Origin: Babylonia areolata
Taxonomy: Eukaryota > Mollusca > Gastropoda > Neogastropoda > Buccinidae
Reading direction: 5' to 3'
Assembly: GCF_041734735.1 (NCBI RefSeq)
Contig: NC_134887.1
Span: 32,611,357-32,675,356, forward strand
DNA length: 64,000 nt
Position 1 is the first letter of the stretch. The number at the start of each line of letters is the position of its first letter. The translations under genes were made by a program, and so were the position numbers. A model generated the notes under the pieces. It worked only from the letters and a program-made list of their open reading frames with translations. It had not been told where the DNA came from and did no database searches. Below are positions 12,957 through 26,100 of the stretch, piece after piece.

Positions 12957-15900
12957 CGTTTTATGCATGTGTGGGGGATGTGCATGTTGGGGTTGGTGGG
13001 TGAGGGGGGTTGTGGTGTGATGTGTGTGTGTGTGTGTGGTGTGGTGTTTGTGCATGTGTGTTTGTGTGTGTGTGTGTGTGTGTGTTTTTGTGCATGTGTG
13101 TGGTGTGTGTGTGTGTGTTATGACTGTAGAAGAACTGAAATGTCTAAACATGGAAAAGCAGATAACACGGATATGTGAGATTGGTTGCTTGTAGAGTGTG
13201 GAGAAGAAACTAAGAAACTTATGTGCATTCTGAATCAGAACAGGCTCTCTTGGACTGTGTTGAATAACCAACAGTAGCGTGAAACAGTGGCCCTTCCCTT
13301 TCATTCACACTCCGTTTTTTTTCCCCCCAGCTTACTATGGACGAATGGCTCTGATTGGGGCGATACTGTTTACAACCGTTTCAGACGAAGGGCACTGATT
13401 GGGGCCATACTGTTTACAACTGTTTCAGACGAAGGGCACTGATTGGGGCCATACTGTTTACAACCGTTTCAGATGAAGGGCTCTGATTGGGGCCATACTG
13501 TTTACAACTGTTTCAGACGAAGGGCACTGATTGGGGCCATACTGTTTACAACTGTTTCAGACGAAGGGCACTGATTGGGGCCATACTGTTTACAACTGTT
13601 TCAGACGAAGGGCACTGATTGGGGCTATACTGTTTACAACCGTTTCAGACGAAGGGCACTGATTGGGGCCATACTGTTTACAACTGTTTCAGACGAAGGG
13701 CACTGATTGGGGCTATACTGTTTACAACTGTTTCAGACGAAGGGCACTGATTGGGGCTATACTGTTTACAACTGTTTCAGACAAAGGGCTCTGATTGGGG
13801 CTATACTGTTTACAACCGTTTCAGACGAAGGGCTCTGATTGGGGCCATACTGTTTACAACCGTTTCAGACGAAAGGCCCTGATTGAAGCCATATTGTTTA
13901 CAACCGTTTCAGACGAAGGGCTCTGATTGGGGCCATACTGTTTACAACTGTTTCAGACGAAAGGCCCTGATTGAAGCCATATTGTTTACAACTGTTTCAG
14001 ACGAAGGGCTCTGATTGGGGCTATACTGTTTACAACCGTTTCAGACAAAGGGCACTGATTGGGGCGATACTGTTTACAACCGTTTCAGACGAAGGGCTCT
14101 GATTGGGGCTATACTGTTTACAACTGTTTCAGACGAAAGGCCCTGATTGGGGCTATACTGTTTACAACTGTTTCAGACGAAGGGCCCTGATTGGGGCCAT
14201 ACTGTTTACAATCGTTTCAGACGAAAGGCCCTGATTGGGGCCATACTGTTTACAATCGTTTCAGACGAAAGGCCCCAATCGAGACCTTGGGTAGTTTTGA
14301 ATTTTTGGAGTGGCACCTGTTTTGCATAATTACATTTCCACTCTCCACTGCGACCAATAAATACAGTGTGTGTTGCTGTGCTTGTGAGCAAGAGATTTAT
14401 TTTCGCAGTGACTGGTTCACGTGAACAGTGCGTGTCAACAATGGTGTCTGACCCAGTTTCATTTTGGTCACAAGGCAGACACACAGAATTAGATGAATCT
14501 GAAATTAAACTGTATCAAACTCTTTGTGCTCTTCTGGAATTGTTTACAAGTCATCAGTGTTTGCAAATTTTGAACAAAAAATATGGATACTTTCATCATC
14601 TCACTGTATGATAGCATAAGAAAGGAGGAAGTTTTATATTGTGTACCCAACTAACTCATTATATTATTGATCAATTTGGAAGTTTTCAATAAATGAATTC
14701 TGACATTTGTTTGTTTGTTTTTTTTAAACAATTTCATTTCTTACCCATACAAATGGGTCATCTGTCGGGAAAGTACCAGGTGAGTTAATGTCTTGGATAA
14801 ATAAAAATGCAACTTTGCTCTGCAGGGGGAAACTCCCTTGCACTTTGCTTGTGACGCTGGTCTCACCCGACTGGTGCAAGTTCTTCTGGACAGAGGAGCA
14901 AACCCCAACTCTCAGACCTTCACGGCGAAGATGTCGGCCCTGGAAAGCAACTTGGCGGCCCTGGGAGGGGAAGAGAGTCGTCCGATCAGCAAACAGACGC
15001 CACTTCACCTTGCGCTTGCCAAGTCCCACAACTCTGTGGTGCGAGTGTTTCTGAAATACAAAGGTTGGAATTGAAAGATTGGTTTAATTTTGTTGATTTT
15101 GATTTTTAAAATTTTTTTTATTAAGCTGTTGGTTTTATATAAAGCTTCTTATTGTTTAAACAGCTGTAGAGATATGTTAAGAAAAGGAAAACACAAAACA
15201 AAACAAACAAAAAATCCCAGTACTTAACAGTTTGATTAGGGCTCTTTATGCATATTCTGTCTGTTATTTTTGTTCCAAAAATGTAACATACTAAAGTCCA
15301 GCAGTATTTTTCAGTATACTCTTCCTAGCCTTCTGAGTTAAGATACTCTTGTTTTGATGCTAGTTGTACAGACTTAACCTGGGTCCTAATGTGTTAAACA
15401 CTTAGTTCCAACAAAATCTCATTTTCCTTCATACTTTCATTAGATCATATGAAATTAAAAACCCAGTTCCAACAACATCTCATTTTTCTTCATACTAACA
15501 CTGGATTACATGAAGTTGAAAAGCAGACATTTAAACCACAGTTTAACTCATTGACAGGGCACATTTCAGCCACAGTCTAACCCATTTCCAGCGGACATTT
15601 AAACCACAGTTTAACTCATTGACAGTGGACAGTTTAACTCATTGACAACAGACATTTTAAACCACAGTTGAACCCATTCACAGTGGACATTTAAACCACA
15701 GTTTAACCCATTCACAGTGGACATTTAAACCACAGTTTAACCCATTGACAGCGGACATTTGAATTAGTTTGACCCATTGACAGCGGACATTTAAACCATG
15801 TTAAACCCATGGACAGCGGACATCTGAACCAGTTTATCCCATTGACAGCAGACATTTAAACCACAGTTTAACTCATTGACAGCGGACATTTGGACATTTA

Positions 15901-17471
15901 AACCATGTTAAACCCATTGACGGCGGACATTTGAACCAGTTTAATCTATTGACAGCAGACATTTGAACCGACCCATTGACCGCAGACATTTTAAACCATA
16001 GTTTAGCTCTTACAGCGGACATTTAAACCACAGTTTAACGAATTGAGAGCAACATTTAAGCCACAGTTTAACTCATTGACAGTGGACATTTTAACCACAG
16101 TTTAGCTCTTATAGCGGACATTTAAACCACAGTTTAACTAATTGAGAGCGACATTTAAGCCACAGTTTAACTCATTGACAGCTGACATTTTAACTACAGT
16201 TTAACTCATTGTCAGCGGACATTCAGCAATGCAGATCATGGTTTAACTCTGAAGGCGGACATTCAGCAATGCAAATCATGGTTTAACTCTGAAGGTGGAC
16301 ATTCTGCAATACACACCACAGTTTAACTCTTACAGCGGACATATATACCATAGTTTAACTCATTGAGAGTGGACATTTTAACACAGTTTAACCCATTCAC
16401 AACAGACATTTAAACCACAGTTTAATCCATTCACAGCGGACGTTCAGCAGAGCGCGGACAACATGCGAGTGGTGCCCAACTTCAACCTGAAGGACTCGGA
16501 GGGACAGACGGTCCTGGGACTGGCCCTGTGGGGAGGGCTGCACGAAACGGCCGCGGCCTTTCTGACGGCTGGGGCCAACATCAACGAGCGCAACTCGGCC
16601 GGCATGACCCTGCTGCATGAGGCCATTGAGAAACAGGACACCGTCAGCGCTCTGTTTCTGATTGAGCATCATGCCGACATCGAGTCTGTGTAGGTTCTTC
16701 TTCTTCGTTTGTGGGCTGCAACTCCTTAGTTCATTAGTATGTACATGACTGAGCTTTTACATGTATGACCGTTTTTACCCCGACAGGTACACAGCCATAC
16801 TCCGTTTTCGGGGGTGTGCATTCTGGGTATGTTCTTGTTTCTATAACCCACTGAACGCTGACATGGATTACAGGATCTTTTAAATGCATATTTGATCTTC
16901 CGCTTGCGGATGCGCACGAAGGGGGTTTGGGCACATATGTTGACCTGAGAGATCAGATAAAACTCCATCCTTTACCCACCGGCGCTGTTACTGAGATTCG
17001 AACGCGAGACCCTTAGATTGAAAAGTCCAACACTTTTGTCGCTCGGCTGTTGCACCCGTCTGTGTAGGTTCATGTTTCTGATTGAGCATCATGCGGACAT
17101 CTAGTCTGTGTAGGTTCATGTTTCTGATTGAGCATCATGCGGACATCTAGGCTGTGTAGGTTCATGATTCTGATTGAGCATCATGCGGACATCTAGGCTG
17201 TGTAGGTTCATGTTTCTGATTGAGCATTGTGGACATCCATGCTGTGTAGGTTCTTCTTCTTCTTCTTTCTTTTGCGGGCTGCAACTCCCATGTTCACTTG
17301 TATGTACATGAGTGGGCTTTTATGTGTATGATCGTTTTTCACCCCGCCTTGTTGGCAGCCACACTCTGTTTTCGGGGGTCTGTGTAGGTTCAGATCTGGC
17401 CTCAGAACACAACTATACATATCTGCTTTTGTGGATGTGTAGGTGTTGGAATGTGGTGTGGTGTGGTGTGA

Positions 17472-17538
<67 letters not shown>

Positions 17539-19719
17539 TGCATGCATCCGAACACTTTATCATTGACACATTTTATTTGTTTTGTTTGTAAGTCTTGATT
17601 ATAGTGCCATGTGGTGTTGGTTTTTGTGACATTTTTTCCCTACATGTTGATGTTGATTGTCCGCACTCTGGGACCCTGTGCTATGGAGGTAAAGTGCATT
17701 ACAAATGCCCATTATTATCATCAGTAGTTGTGGTGGTAGTAGTTACAGAGCTGGGGTGGACATGTATTGAATGACTGGTGTGTTTTGGATTCTTTTTTCA
17801 TTTTCCTTCTCTCTCATCATTACCATCATCATCATGCTCGTCATTATCATTTCATCATCAGATCTCTAAACAAGTTACACCCCTTGCATTTTATCATAGT
17901 TATCATCATCATCATCATTCTCCATCTTCATCAGAATCCACCGTTGCTTTCACCCCATGCAGGTCTCCGGACAAGTTACGCCCCTTGCAGCGAGCGATAA
18001 CGCGGCACCTGCCAGTGATCGTGGAGACGCTGTGTCAGCGAGGAGCCAACATGGACGTCCTGGACAGCGAGGGTAACTGCCCCTTGTGGCAGGCACTGGA
18101 AACGGGGCAGGAGGACATTGCACACATTCTGGTTCGTTCCCTGTCACATCAAATCAAAAATACTTTATTTATCACACACATGGAAGTTCATTTGTGCAAT
18201 AACAGAATCATTTTAAGCACATGCATTATATAAACCACACCGTAAAAGGGAGATTATAACGGGTCAAATAAAAAATCCACAGTAAGTGACGATGGACCAC
18301 CACAAGCCTGACGCACAACATACATCATGCCAATAAAAATGACCATGAAATTTATGTAATTTAAAAGTCACTCATACACACACTCCGTAACGCTTGCCTG
18401 TTCACACGCCCCTCCTCCAGTCACGCCCTCATCCCCCACCACCCGTCAAACACTTAGATACACATGTGCATGCTCTACCACACACCAAACACTTTGATAC
18501 GCACACATGCATGTTCCACCACACACTCCTACCTGCATGCAAAACGTCTGCACTCATGGTCTGTGACAATCTGAACGTTCCCAATCAGATCTCATGCAGT
18601 CCCAAAACACACCCTTTCTTTTATGTCTGAAAGAAATTCAGTAGTTTCATGTGTTCTGGGGCTGGAATGATAAGAGTATGCATGTTCACATGTGGGTGTT
18701 TGTTTGTAGTAGAGTGTTTGTGTCAGGGTGATAATATGTTTTGTGTGAGTGTGTGCACATGAGTGTGTGTGTATGAAAGAGGGAGAGAGAATTATGAATA
18801 CTATCCTTTGCCATGGACCAGATTCTGGCATCATCAGTGTGTGTTTGCTTGCTTGTATGTGGCTGTGTGTGTGTCCATCTGTATGTGCTTCTTTGTGTAT
18901 GTGTCACTGTGTGTGTGTGTGTATATGTACATGTAAGCGTTCGTAAACCTGTGTTTGTGTTTTTCACCCATGAGTGTGTTTGTGTTTGTGTTTTTCATCC
19001 CTGAACGTGTTTGTGGACCTGTGTGTTTTTCATCCCCGAACGTGTTTTTGTTTGTGGCCCTGTCTTTGTGCTTTTTCATCCATGAATGTTTGTGTTTGTG
19101 GCCATGTGTTTGTGTTTTTCACCCATGAACATGTTAGTGTTTGTGGCCCTGTGTTACTGTTTTTCATTCCTGAACATGTTCATGTTTGTGGCCCTGTGTT
19201 TGTGTTTTTCCTCCGTGAACGTGTTTGTGTCTGTGGCGGCACACAGGTACACCACAAGTGCGACATCAACCTGTGGTCCAAGGGGCCCAGTGGGTGTCAC
19301 CAGTCTCTGCTTCATCGTGCCATTGACGAGAACAACGAGACCGTCGCTTGCTTCCTCATCAGAAGGTGGGGACGCTTCTTCTCCTGCCTCTGGTTAACTC
19401 TTCTGTTAACTCTTTAACCTCTGCTTGCCCAGTCGCACAGAGTGTGCTGCTTGTTCCAGTAACTGACTGACTCGCTTTGGGGGGTGTGTGTTTTTGAACT
19501 GATGTGAATTGCATTGCAACCGCACCATCAGTCGTGCTTGTGTCGTTGTTGAAAGAGGATGCTTTGTGTAAATTTTGCATTCAGTGAAAATGTTGAAAAT
19601 TGTCTGTGAATAGAATATCAGTCATTTGGAGCTTGTTTGAAAACAGTCGTACGCTGCTGTCAGTCAAACAAAATTTTGTTTATGTCAGTCAGTTAAAAGT
19701 CAGTGCACATACACACACA

Positions 19720-19760
<41 letters not shown>

Positions 19761-19766
19761 ACACAC

Positions 19767-19824
<58 letters not shown>

Positions 19825-22529
19825 GTGTACGCACGCACAAAGCCTACTGTAGCTTGTCAGTCTTTCAAAGGAAACCCAAGTCATTGTAAAGTGCCAAACA
19901 TCATTTCAACCATTGGAACTTGAATTGACTTTTTTTGTTTTTTGTTTTTAACAAGCACTTTGGTTGCTTCAGTGACCTTAAAAATCGACATCAGTGTTGA
20001 CTGCAACAAAATATCAACAGTTTCTGACTGGACACATTCATTTCGATATCAGAAAAAGACACTTGTTTCACATTAAATGAACAGGAGACTAAGACCATCC
20101 TCCTCATGCTAATACAGACACATCTATTTTGAGGATGCAAGAGTGGAATCAGAGTTCACTTGTAACAACCAGGTTGTCTGGAAATATTTTTCTCCGGATA
20201 TCCTTCACTTACCAGCTCTTGTCCTCTTTCAAAACCAAATTAAAAACCTTTCTGTTTGGTGTCTTATACTGTACCATGTCAAACTGATGCAAACTAGGCC
20301 TATCGGTTTGCTCTGCTTGGCCAAATTTTGCGCGGCTAACAGTGAAAAGACGAGCCGTCTTGCCGGTCCGCTCTTAGCCAATCAAACGCCTCTAAAAGCT
20401 ATAAGTGCTGAATCATTCCTTTGGCCAAGGCTCTCCACGCCATCTTGTCAAGTTTACGCTCTGTCTCATCTTACGCTTTTTTTGGCTATTAAGCGTATTC
20501 ATTTGGCCTTACTTTGCTGCATGCGGCTTGTCTGTATTGTATTCTTACATTCTGTGTACTCGATTCGACTCGGCCCCCTTGATTCGTTCGTTTTTCCTTA
20601 CCTGTTAAGTCAAGGAGTATAATACAAACTCCTCCTTTCACTATAGACTTTGGATATGATGAAGCGTAGTTGTCTGTCTTTCTCCCCACCATCCCCCATC
20701 CCCACTTTTTTGGTTCTGTTTTGCACCATATAAGTATTACATTGATGATGATATTATTATTATTATTATTATTCAGTTGTCTGCAGTTTGTTTTGCTTGG
20801 CTGTTGACTAATCTCGGATTCTTTGATAAGTATCTGTAATGTGTTGTTTAGAGGTGGTGGAAAGGTGATGTGTTATGGTTTCGTTGTGTGTTTAATCTTT
20901 TGATATGATTTTAGTCGTTCATTGCTTCCAGTTCTCCTTAGTGAGCGTTCTTTTTATAAGCCTGAAGAAAGTTATGAGCTCTTTTTTTCTTTTTTCTTTT
21001 ATTTTGTTTAGTATCTTTTTTTTTTTTATATGTTCTTCACTTGACAGTTTTATCATGTATCATGAAACATGCTTAGAGCCGCAGGTCAAGTGTGATATAA
21101 ATGCACATTATGATTATTATTGTAAAACCAAATTGTGCTTAGATCAGTTTATGTTTTATTTAAGTTCCATTGACTGTCAAGAGTAGAGAAATATGGCCAG
21201 GTGCATTATCACAAACATGATCATAAAAACAGATATTAAACATATAACGAAGACACGAATGTTAAAGCATGGCATACATTGTTTCACATATTCACTTCAC
21301 ACATTGCAGGTGATACAATTAAAATGTAAAAACAGAAATAATCAATAAAAAGCATATTTCAAATATAACATACTATATTGCACATTTATTATAAACAGAG
21401 TAATTACATATATACTGAGACAATAATTGCTATAAACTTCTTCGTATCACACTCTCACACCTACTCATATATAGTGTCTTCTCCAGTTTGATATGTATTC
21501 ACATAGTGTGATTTTAGATGAAAAAAAAACAACAACCAACAACCAAATCCATGTACAGAATAGTGGAACTTTGTAGCAGGGGGTGGGCGGGTGTGGGGTG
21601 TGGGTGGGTGGCTGCGTGGGTGTGGAGTGAGGGTGGTGGTTGAGGTGTGTGGCTGGGTGTGTTGCAGTCGCTGTGATCTGAACAGCCCCCGACGCCCTGG
21701 CCCCAATGGTGAGGGGGGCGAAGAGGCAAGGTGAGGTCTGGCTTGGACTAACACTCATGTCCTGTTGTCGTCATTGTCATCATCATTAATGTTATCCTCA
21801 TCTCTAACACTGATGTCCTGTTGTTGTCATCATCAATATCATCATCGTCTCTAACACTGATGTCCTGTTGTTGTCATTGTGATCATCATTAATGTTATCC
21901 TTATCTCTAACACTGATGTCCTGTTGTTGTCATCATCAATATCATCATCGTCTCTGACACTGATGTCCTGTTGTTGTTGTCGTCATCATTAATGTCATCA
22001 TCATCTCTAAGACCGATGTCCTGTTCTCATCGTTGTCGTCATCATTAATATCATCATCATCTCCAACACTCATGTTCTGTCGTCATTGTCATCATCATTG
22101 ATATCATCATCATCTATAACACCCATGTCCTGTCATCATCATCATTATCATAATCATTGATATCATCATCATCTCTTAACACCCATGTCCTGTTGTTGTT
22201 GTCATCATCATTAATATCATCATCATCTCTAATACCCATGTCCTGTCATCATCATGATCATCATCATTAATATCATCATCATCTCTGACACCAATGTCCT
22301 GTCATCATCATCATTGATATCATCATTGGTATCATCATCATCTCTAACACCCATGTCCTGTTGTTGTTGTCATCATCATTAATATCATCATCATCTCTAA
22401 CACCAATGTGCTGTCATCATCATCATCATTATCATCATCATTGATATCATCATCATCTCTTAACACCCATGTCCTGTTGTTGTTGTCATCATCATTAATA
22501 TCATCATCATCTCTAATACCCATGTCCTG

Positions 22530-22560
<31 letters not shown>

Positions 22561-23087
22561 TAACATCATCATCATCTCTAACACCAATGTGCTGTCGTCG
22601 TCATCATCATTAACATCATCATCATCTCTAACACCGACGTCCTGCCATCATCATCATTGCTGTCATCATCATCTCTGACTAACACAGATGTCTTGCCCTA
22701 GTTGTCATCATCATCATCATCATCATCATCTCTTTTTCAAAACTATTAAGATGTTTGAATAAGAAACAACAACAACAACAAAATTGCGATAGCACAATAA
22801 AAGAAATTTCCAAATCATCATCATCATCATCATTACCATCACTTTTTCAAGTGTATTTAAATGTTTGAACAGGAAATGCACTCCCAAAAATGTGACAATA
22901 CAATAAAAGAAATATCTAAATTTTCGGTGCATAGACCTTTTTCAAGAATGAATGACTTGATATAAAGTATGTTAAGATGCAGCTCTGACAGAGTCAGAGA
23001 GTGTCAGTATTTTTTTTTCTGCCTGTCATGAGTTCTTCTTGGTTCATGTGGATAAACAAAATGAGTCTTTGTGATAACCCATTTTAA

Positions 23088-23170
<83 letters not shown>

Positions 23171-26100
23171 CTGTGTGTGTGTGTGTGGATATACTCTGTG
23201 TGTGTGTGTTGTGTGTGTGTGTGTCTGTCTGTCTGGATATACTTTTTTTGGATGTTAACATCAAATTTGACTTGAGAATTTAAAAAGATGAGCTGTTTTT
23301 TTCACAGGTTCCGTGTTTATGACAGTGTATTGTTGGTAAGGTTACAGGAAGCAATAAGCCTTTCTGTGATCATTTTTTTAATATTTTCATTTCTTTTTGA
23401 CAAAACATTAGCTCTTTTATCTTACAAATTGACTCATCAGTTAATAGTAATCATCACAAAACTTTAGCTCTTTTATCTTGCAAATTGACACATCACTTGA
23501 TAGTAGTCACCACAAAACTTTAGCTCTTTTATCTTACAAATTATCTCATCAGTTGATAGTAGTCACCACAAAACTTTAGCTCTTTTATCTTACAAATTGA
23601 CTCATCAGTTGATAGTAGTCATCACAAAACTTTAGCTCTTTTGTCTTAGAAATTGACACATCAGTTAATAGTAGTCATCACAAAACTTTAGCTCTTTTAT
23701 CTTATAAATTGACACATCGATTGATGGTAGTCATCACAAAAAGTCAGCACTTTTATCTTACAAAATGACTCATCAAATGATAGTAGTCGCCACAAAACGT
23801 TAGCACACACCACACCACACCACATCACACCACACCACACCACACATCAATCACAGAGATGCGTAAGAAAAGCTGCGTTGCTGGTGCAGGGACGGACAGA
23901 GCCCACTGCATTTGGCGTGTAGCTGGGGGTTGGAGCTGATTGTACAGGCCTTGATGGAACACAGCGCGGAGGTGAACACGCAGGTAATCAGGCAGTCTGC
24001 TGCCTTCGTGTTCTTCTGGCGCTTTCTTTGTCTTTTCTCGCTCTTTCTTCAGTCTGTGTCTGTGTGTTTGTGTGATCGTGCACATATGTGTTAGAGAGAG
24101 AGAGAGTTTTTTGCTGTTTGCTGTTCTTTGTTGTTGTTTTTCATCAGTGTCGCCAACGGCCATACCATGTTGAAAACACCTGTTCTCGTCCGATCACCGA
24201 AGTTAAGCAACGTCGGGCCCGGTTAGTACTTGGATGGGTGACCGCCTGAGAACACCGGGTGCTGTTGGCAACCTCTTCTCAAGGCCTGACTAAGCGCGTT
24301 GGGTTACGCTGCTGGTCAGGCATCTGCTTGGCAGATGTGGTGTAGTGTATATGGATTTGTCCGAACGCAGTGATGCCTCCTTGAGCTGCTGAAACTGAAA
24401 CTGAAACATCGGTGTCTCTGTGCATTGTTTTGTGTCATGTTTTGTTCTATTTTATGCTGATGATTCTTTATCTGTGTGTTTAATTTTGTGTCCCCACCTT
24501 CCCCCTCTCTTGCTCTTTTTTATTTTTATTTTATTTATTTATTTTTTTTAAATACCTCGGGGCTTTGTGGAAAAAAGAGCAACATACACTTTCGTTTATG
24601 TTCCCATGTTCTCACCCTGGTGAAATATAACTTGGTTTTGTTTTGTTTCTTGTGTAAGTTTTCTGTGTGTTTGAATGGCTTGTTTGTTTGTTTTTTTTGT
24701 ATGCTTTGGTGGCTTCTTTCTGTATGTTTTTTTAATTTTGTTATAATTCTTTGTTATTTAAAAAAACAACAACAAAGAAATAAGTTACATACAGAGGTGA
24801 AAAAAATAGGGGTGGGGATGGATGCGAATACATACAAGAGTGGGAAAAGAGGAGAAATATTCGAAAATCGATGCATTCACATACGTGTGGGACTCAGTTA
24901 CTCTGTAATGATATACAAACTGCAGAATTACAACTCACTGTTTCCAATGGGACCATACATAACTTTTTTTTTTCTTTTTTTTTTTAATCATAAAACAAGC
25001 AGTTGAATGTGGTTGCTTACTATGAACTGGAATTGTATAAAACAAGTAAAAAAACACCCCAAAAAACAAACAAAAAAAAACAAACAAAAAAAGCCATGTT
25101 GTGGAAAAAAAAGGCATTGATAGCGGTAAAGGAGTTGAAGCGAAAAACAAGCAAACAGTGAACAAAGAAAAAAAGCGGTGATGGACATTGGTGGTTTCAG
25201 GACGCAGAGGGGGAGATGCCAGAATACAGAAACAAACGAACAAAGATAAAAAGTAGTGTGTTGGACGGTGGTGGTTTCAGGATGTGAAGCGCAAGACGCT
25301 GAAATTCATAAACAAACGAACAAGGAAAAAAGCGGTGTCGGACATTGGTGGTTTAGGACGCTGATGGCAAGACACCACCGAAATACATAAACAAAGAAAA
25401 AAACCGTGTTGTGGAAAAAAAGGCACCTGTTGTGGTGAAGGAGTTAAAGCAAAAAACAAGGAACAAGGAACAAAGTGGTGTTGGACGTTGGTGCTTTCAG
25501 GACGCGGAGGGCAAGACGCCGATCCACCTGGCGATCGAGAACCAGCACCCGGTGATTATCTCCCTTCTCCTGTCGCACCCCAACCTGAAACTGGCCCTGA
25601 AGGACCGGTCCGGCCACACGCCTTTCGCCGCCGCCATGATGACCCGCAACAACCGCGCTGCCCAGGCCATCCTGGACCGGGAGCCCACTGCTGCTGAACA
25701 GGTGTGTGTGGGTGGTGGGAGGTACAGGGTGTGTGTGGGTGGTGGGAGGTATAGGGTGTGTGTGTGGGTGGTGGGAGGTATAGGGTGTGTGTGGTGGGAG
25801 GTATAGGGTGTGTGTGGGTGGTGGGTGGGAGGTATAGGGTGTGTGTGGGTGGGAGGTAGGTATAGGGTGTGTGTGGGTGGGAGGTATAGGGTGTGTGTGT
25901 GTGGTGGGAGGTATAGGGGGTGTGTGTGGGTGGGAGGTATAGGGTGTGTGTGGAGGGTGGGAGGTATAGGGAGTGTGTGGGTGGGAGGTATAGGGTGTGT
26001 GTGGGTGGTGGGAGTTATAGGGTGTGTGTGGGTGGTGGGAGTTATAGGGTGTGTGTGGGTGGTGGGAGGTATAGGGTGTGTGTGGGTGGGAGGTATAGGG

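Noticed and set aside
13330-14277. CRISPR-like array
   Set aside because: Units are contiguous without variable spacers and lie in an intron of an animal gene; this is a minisatellite.
16443-16462. CAGCAG near 16448 as exon 12 acceptor
   Set aside because: It would break the phase from exon 11. The acceptor at 16435-16436 keeps frame and gives a gap-free match to the human protein.
20143-20622. 159-codon frame as a host gene
   Set aside because: Only a short LINE-like motif is recognisable and composition is that of the intron; treated as a probable LINE remnant.
24152-24270. Functional 5S rRNA gene
   Set aside because: Sequence is nearly complete, but it runs straight into a SINE tail and has target-duplication-like flanks, so a 5S-derived SINE is the better reading.
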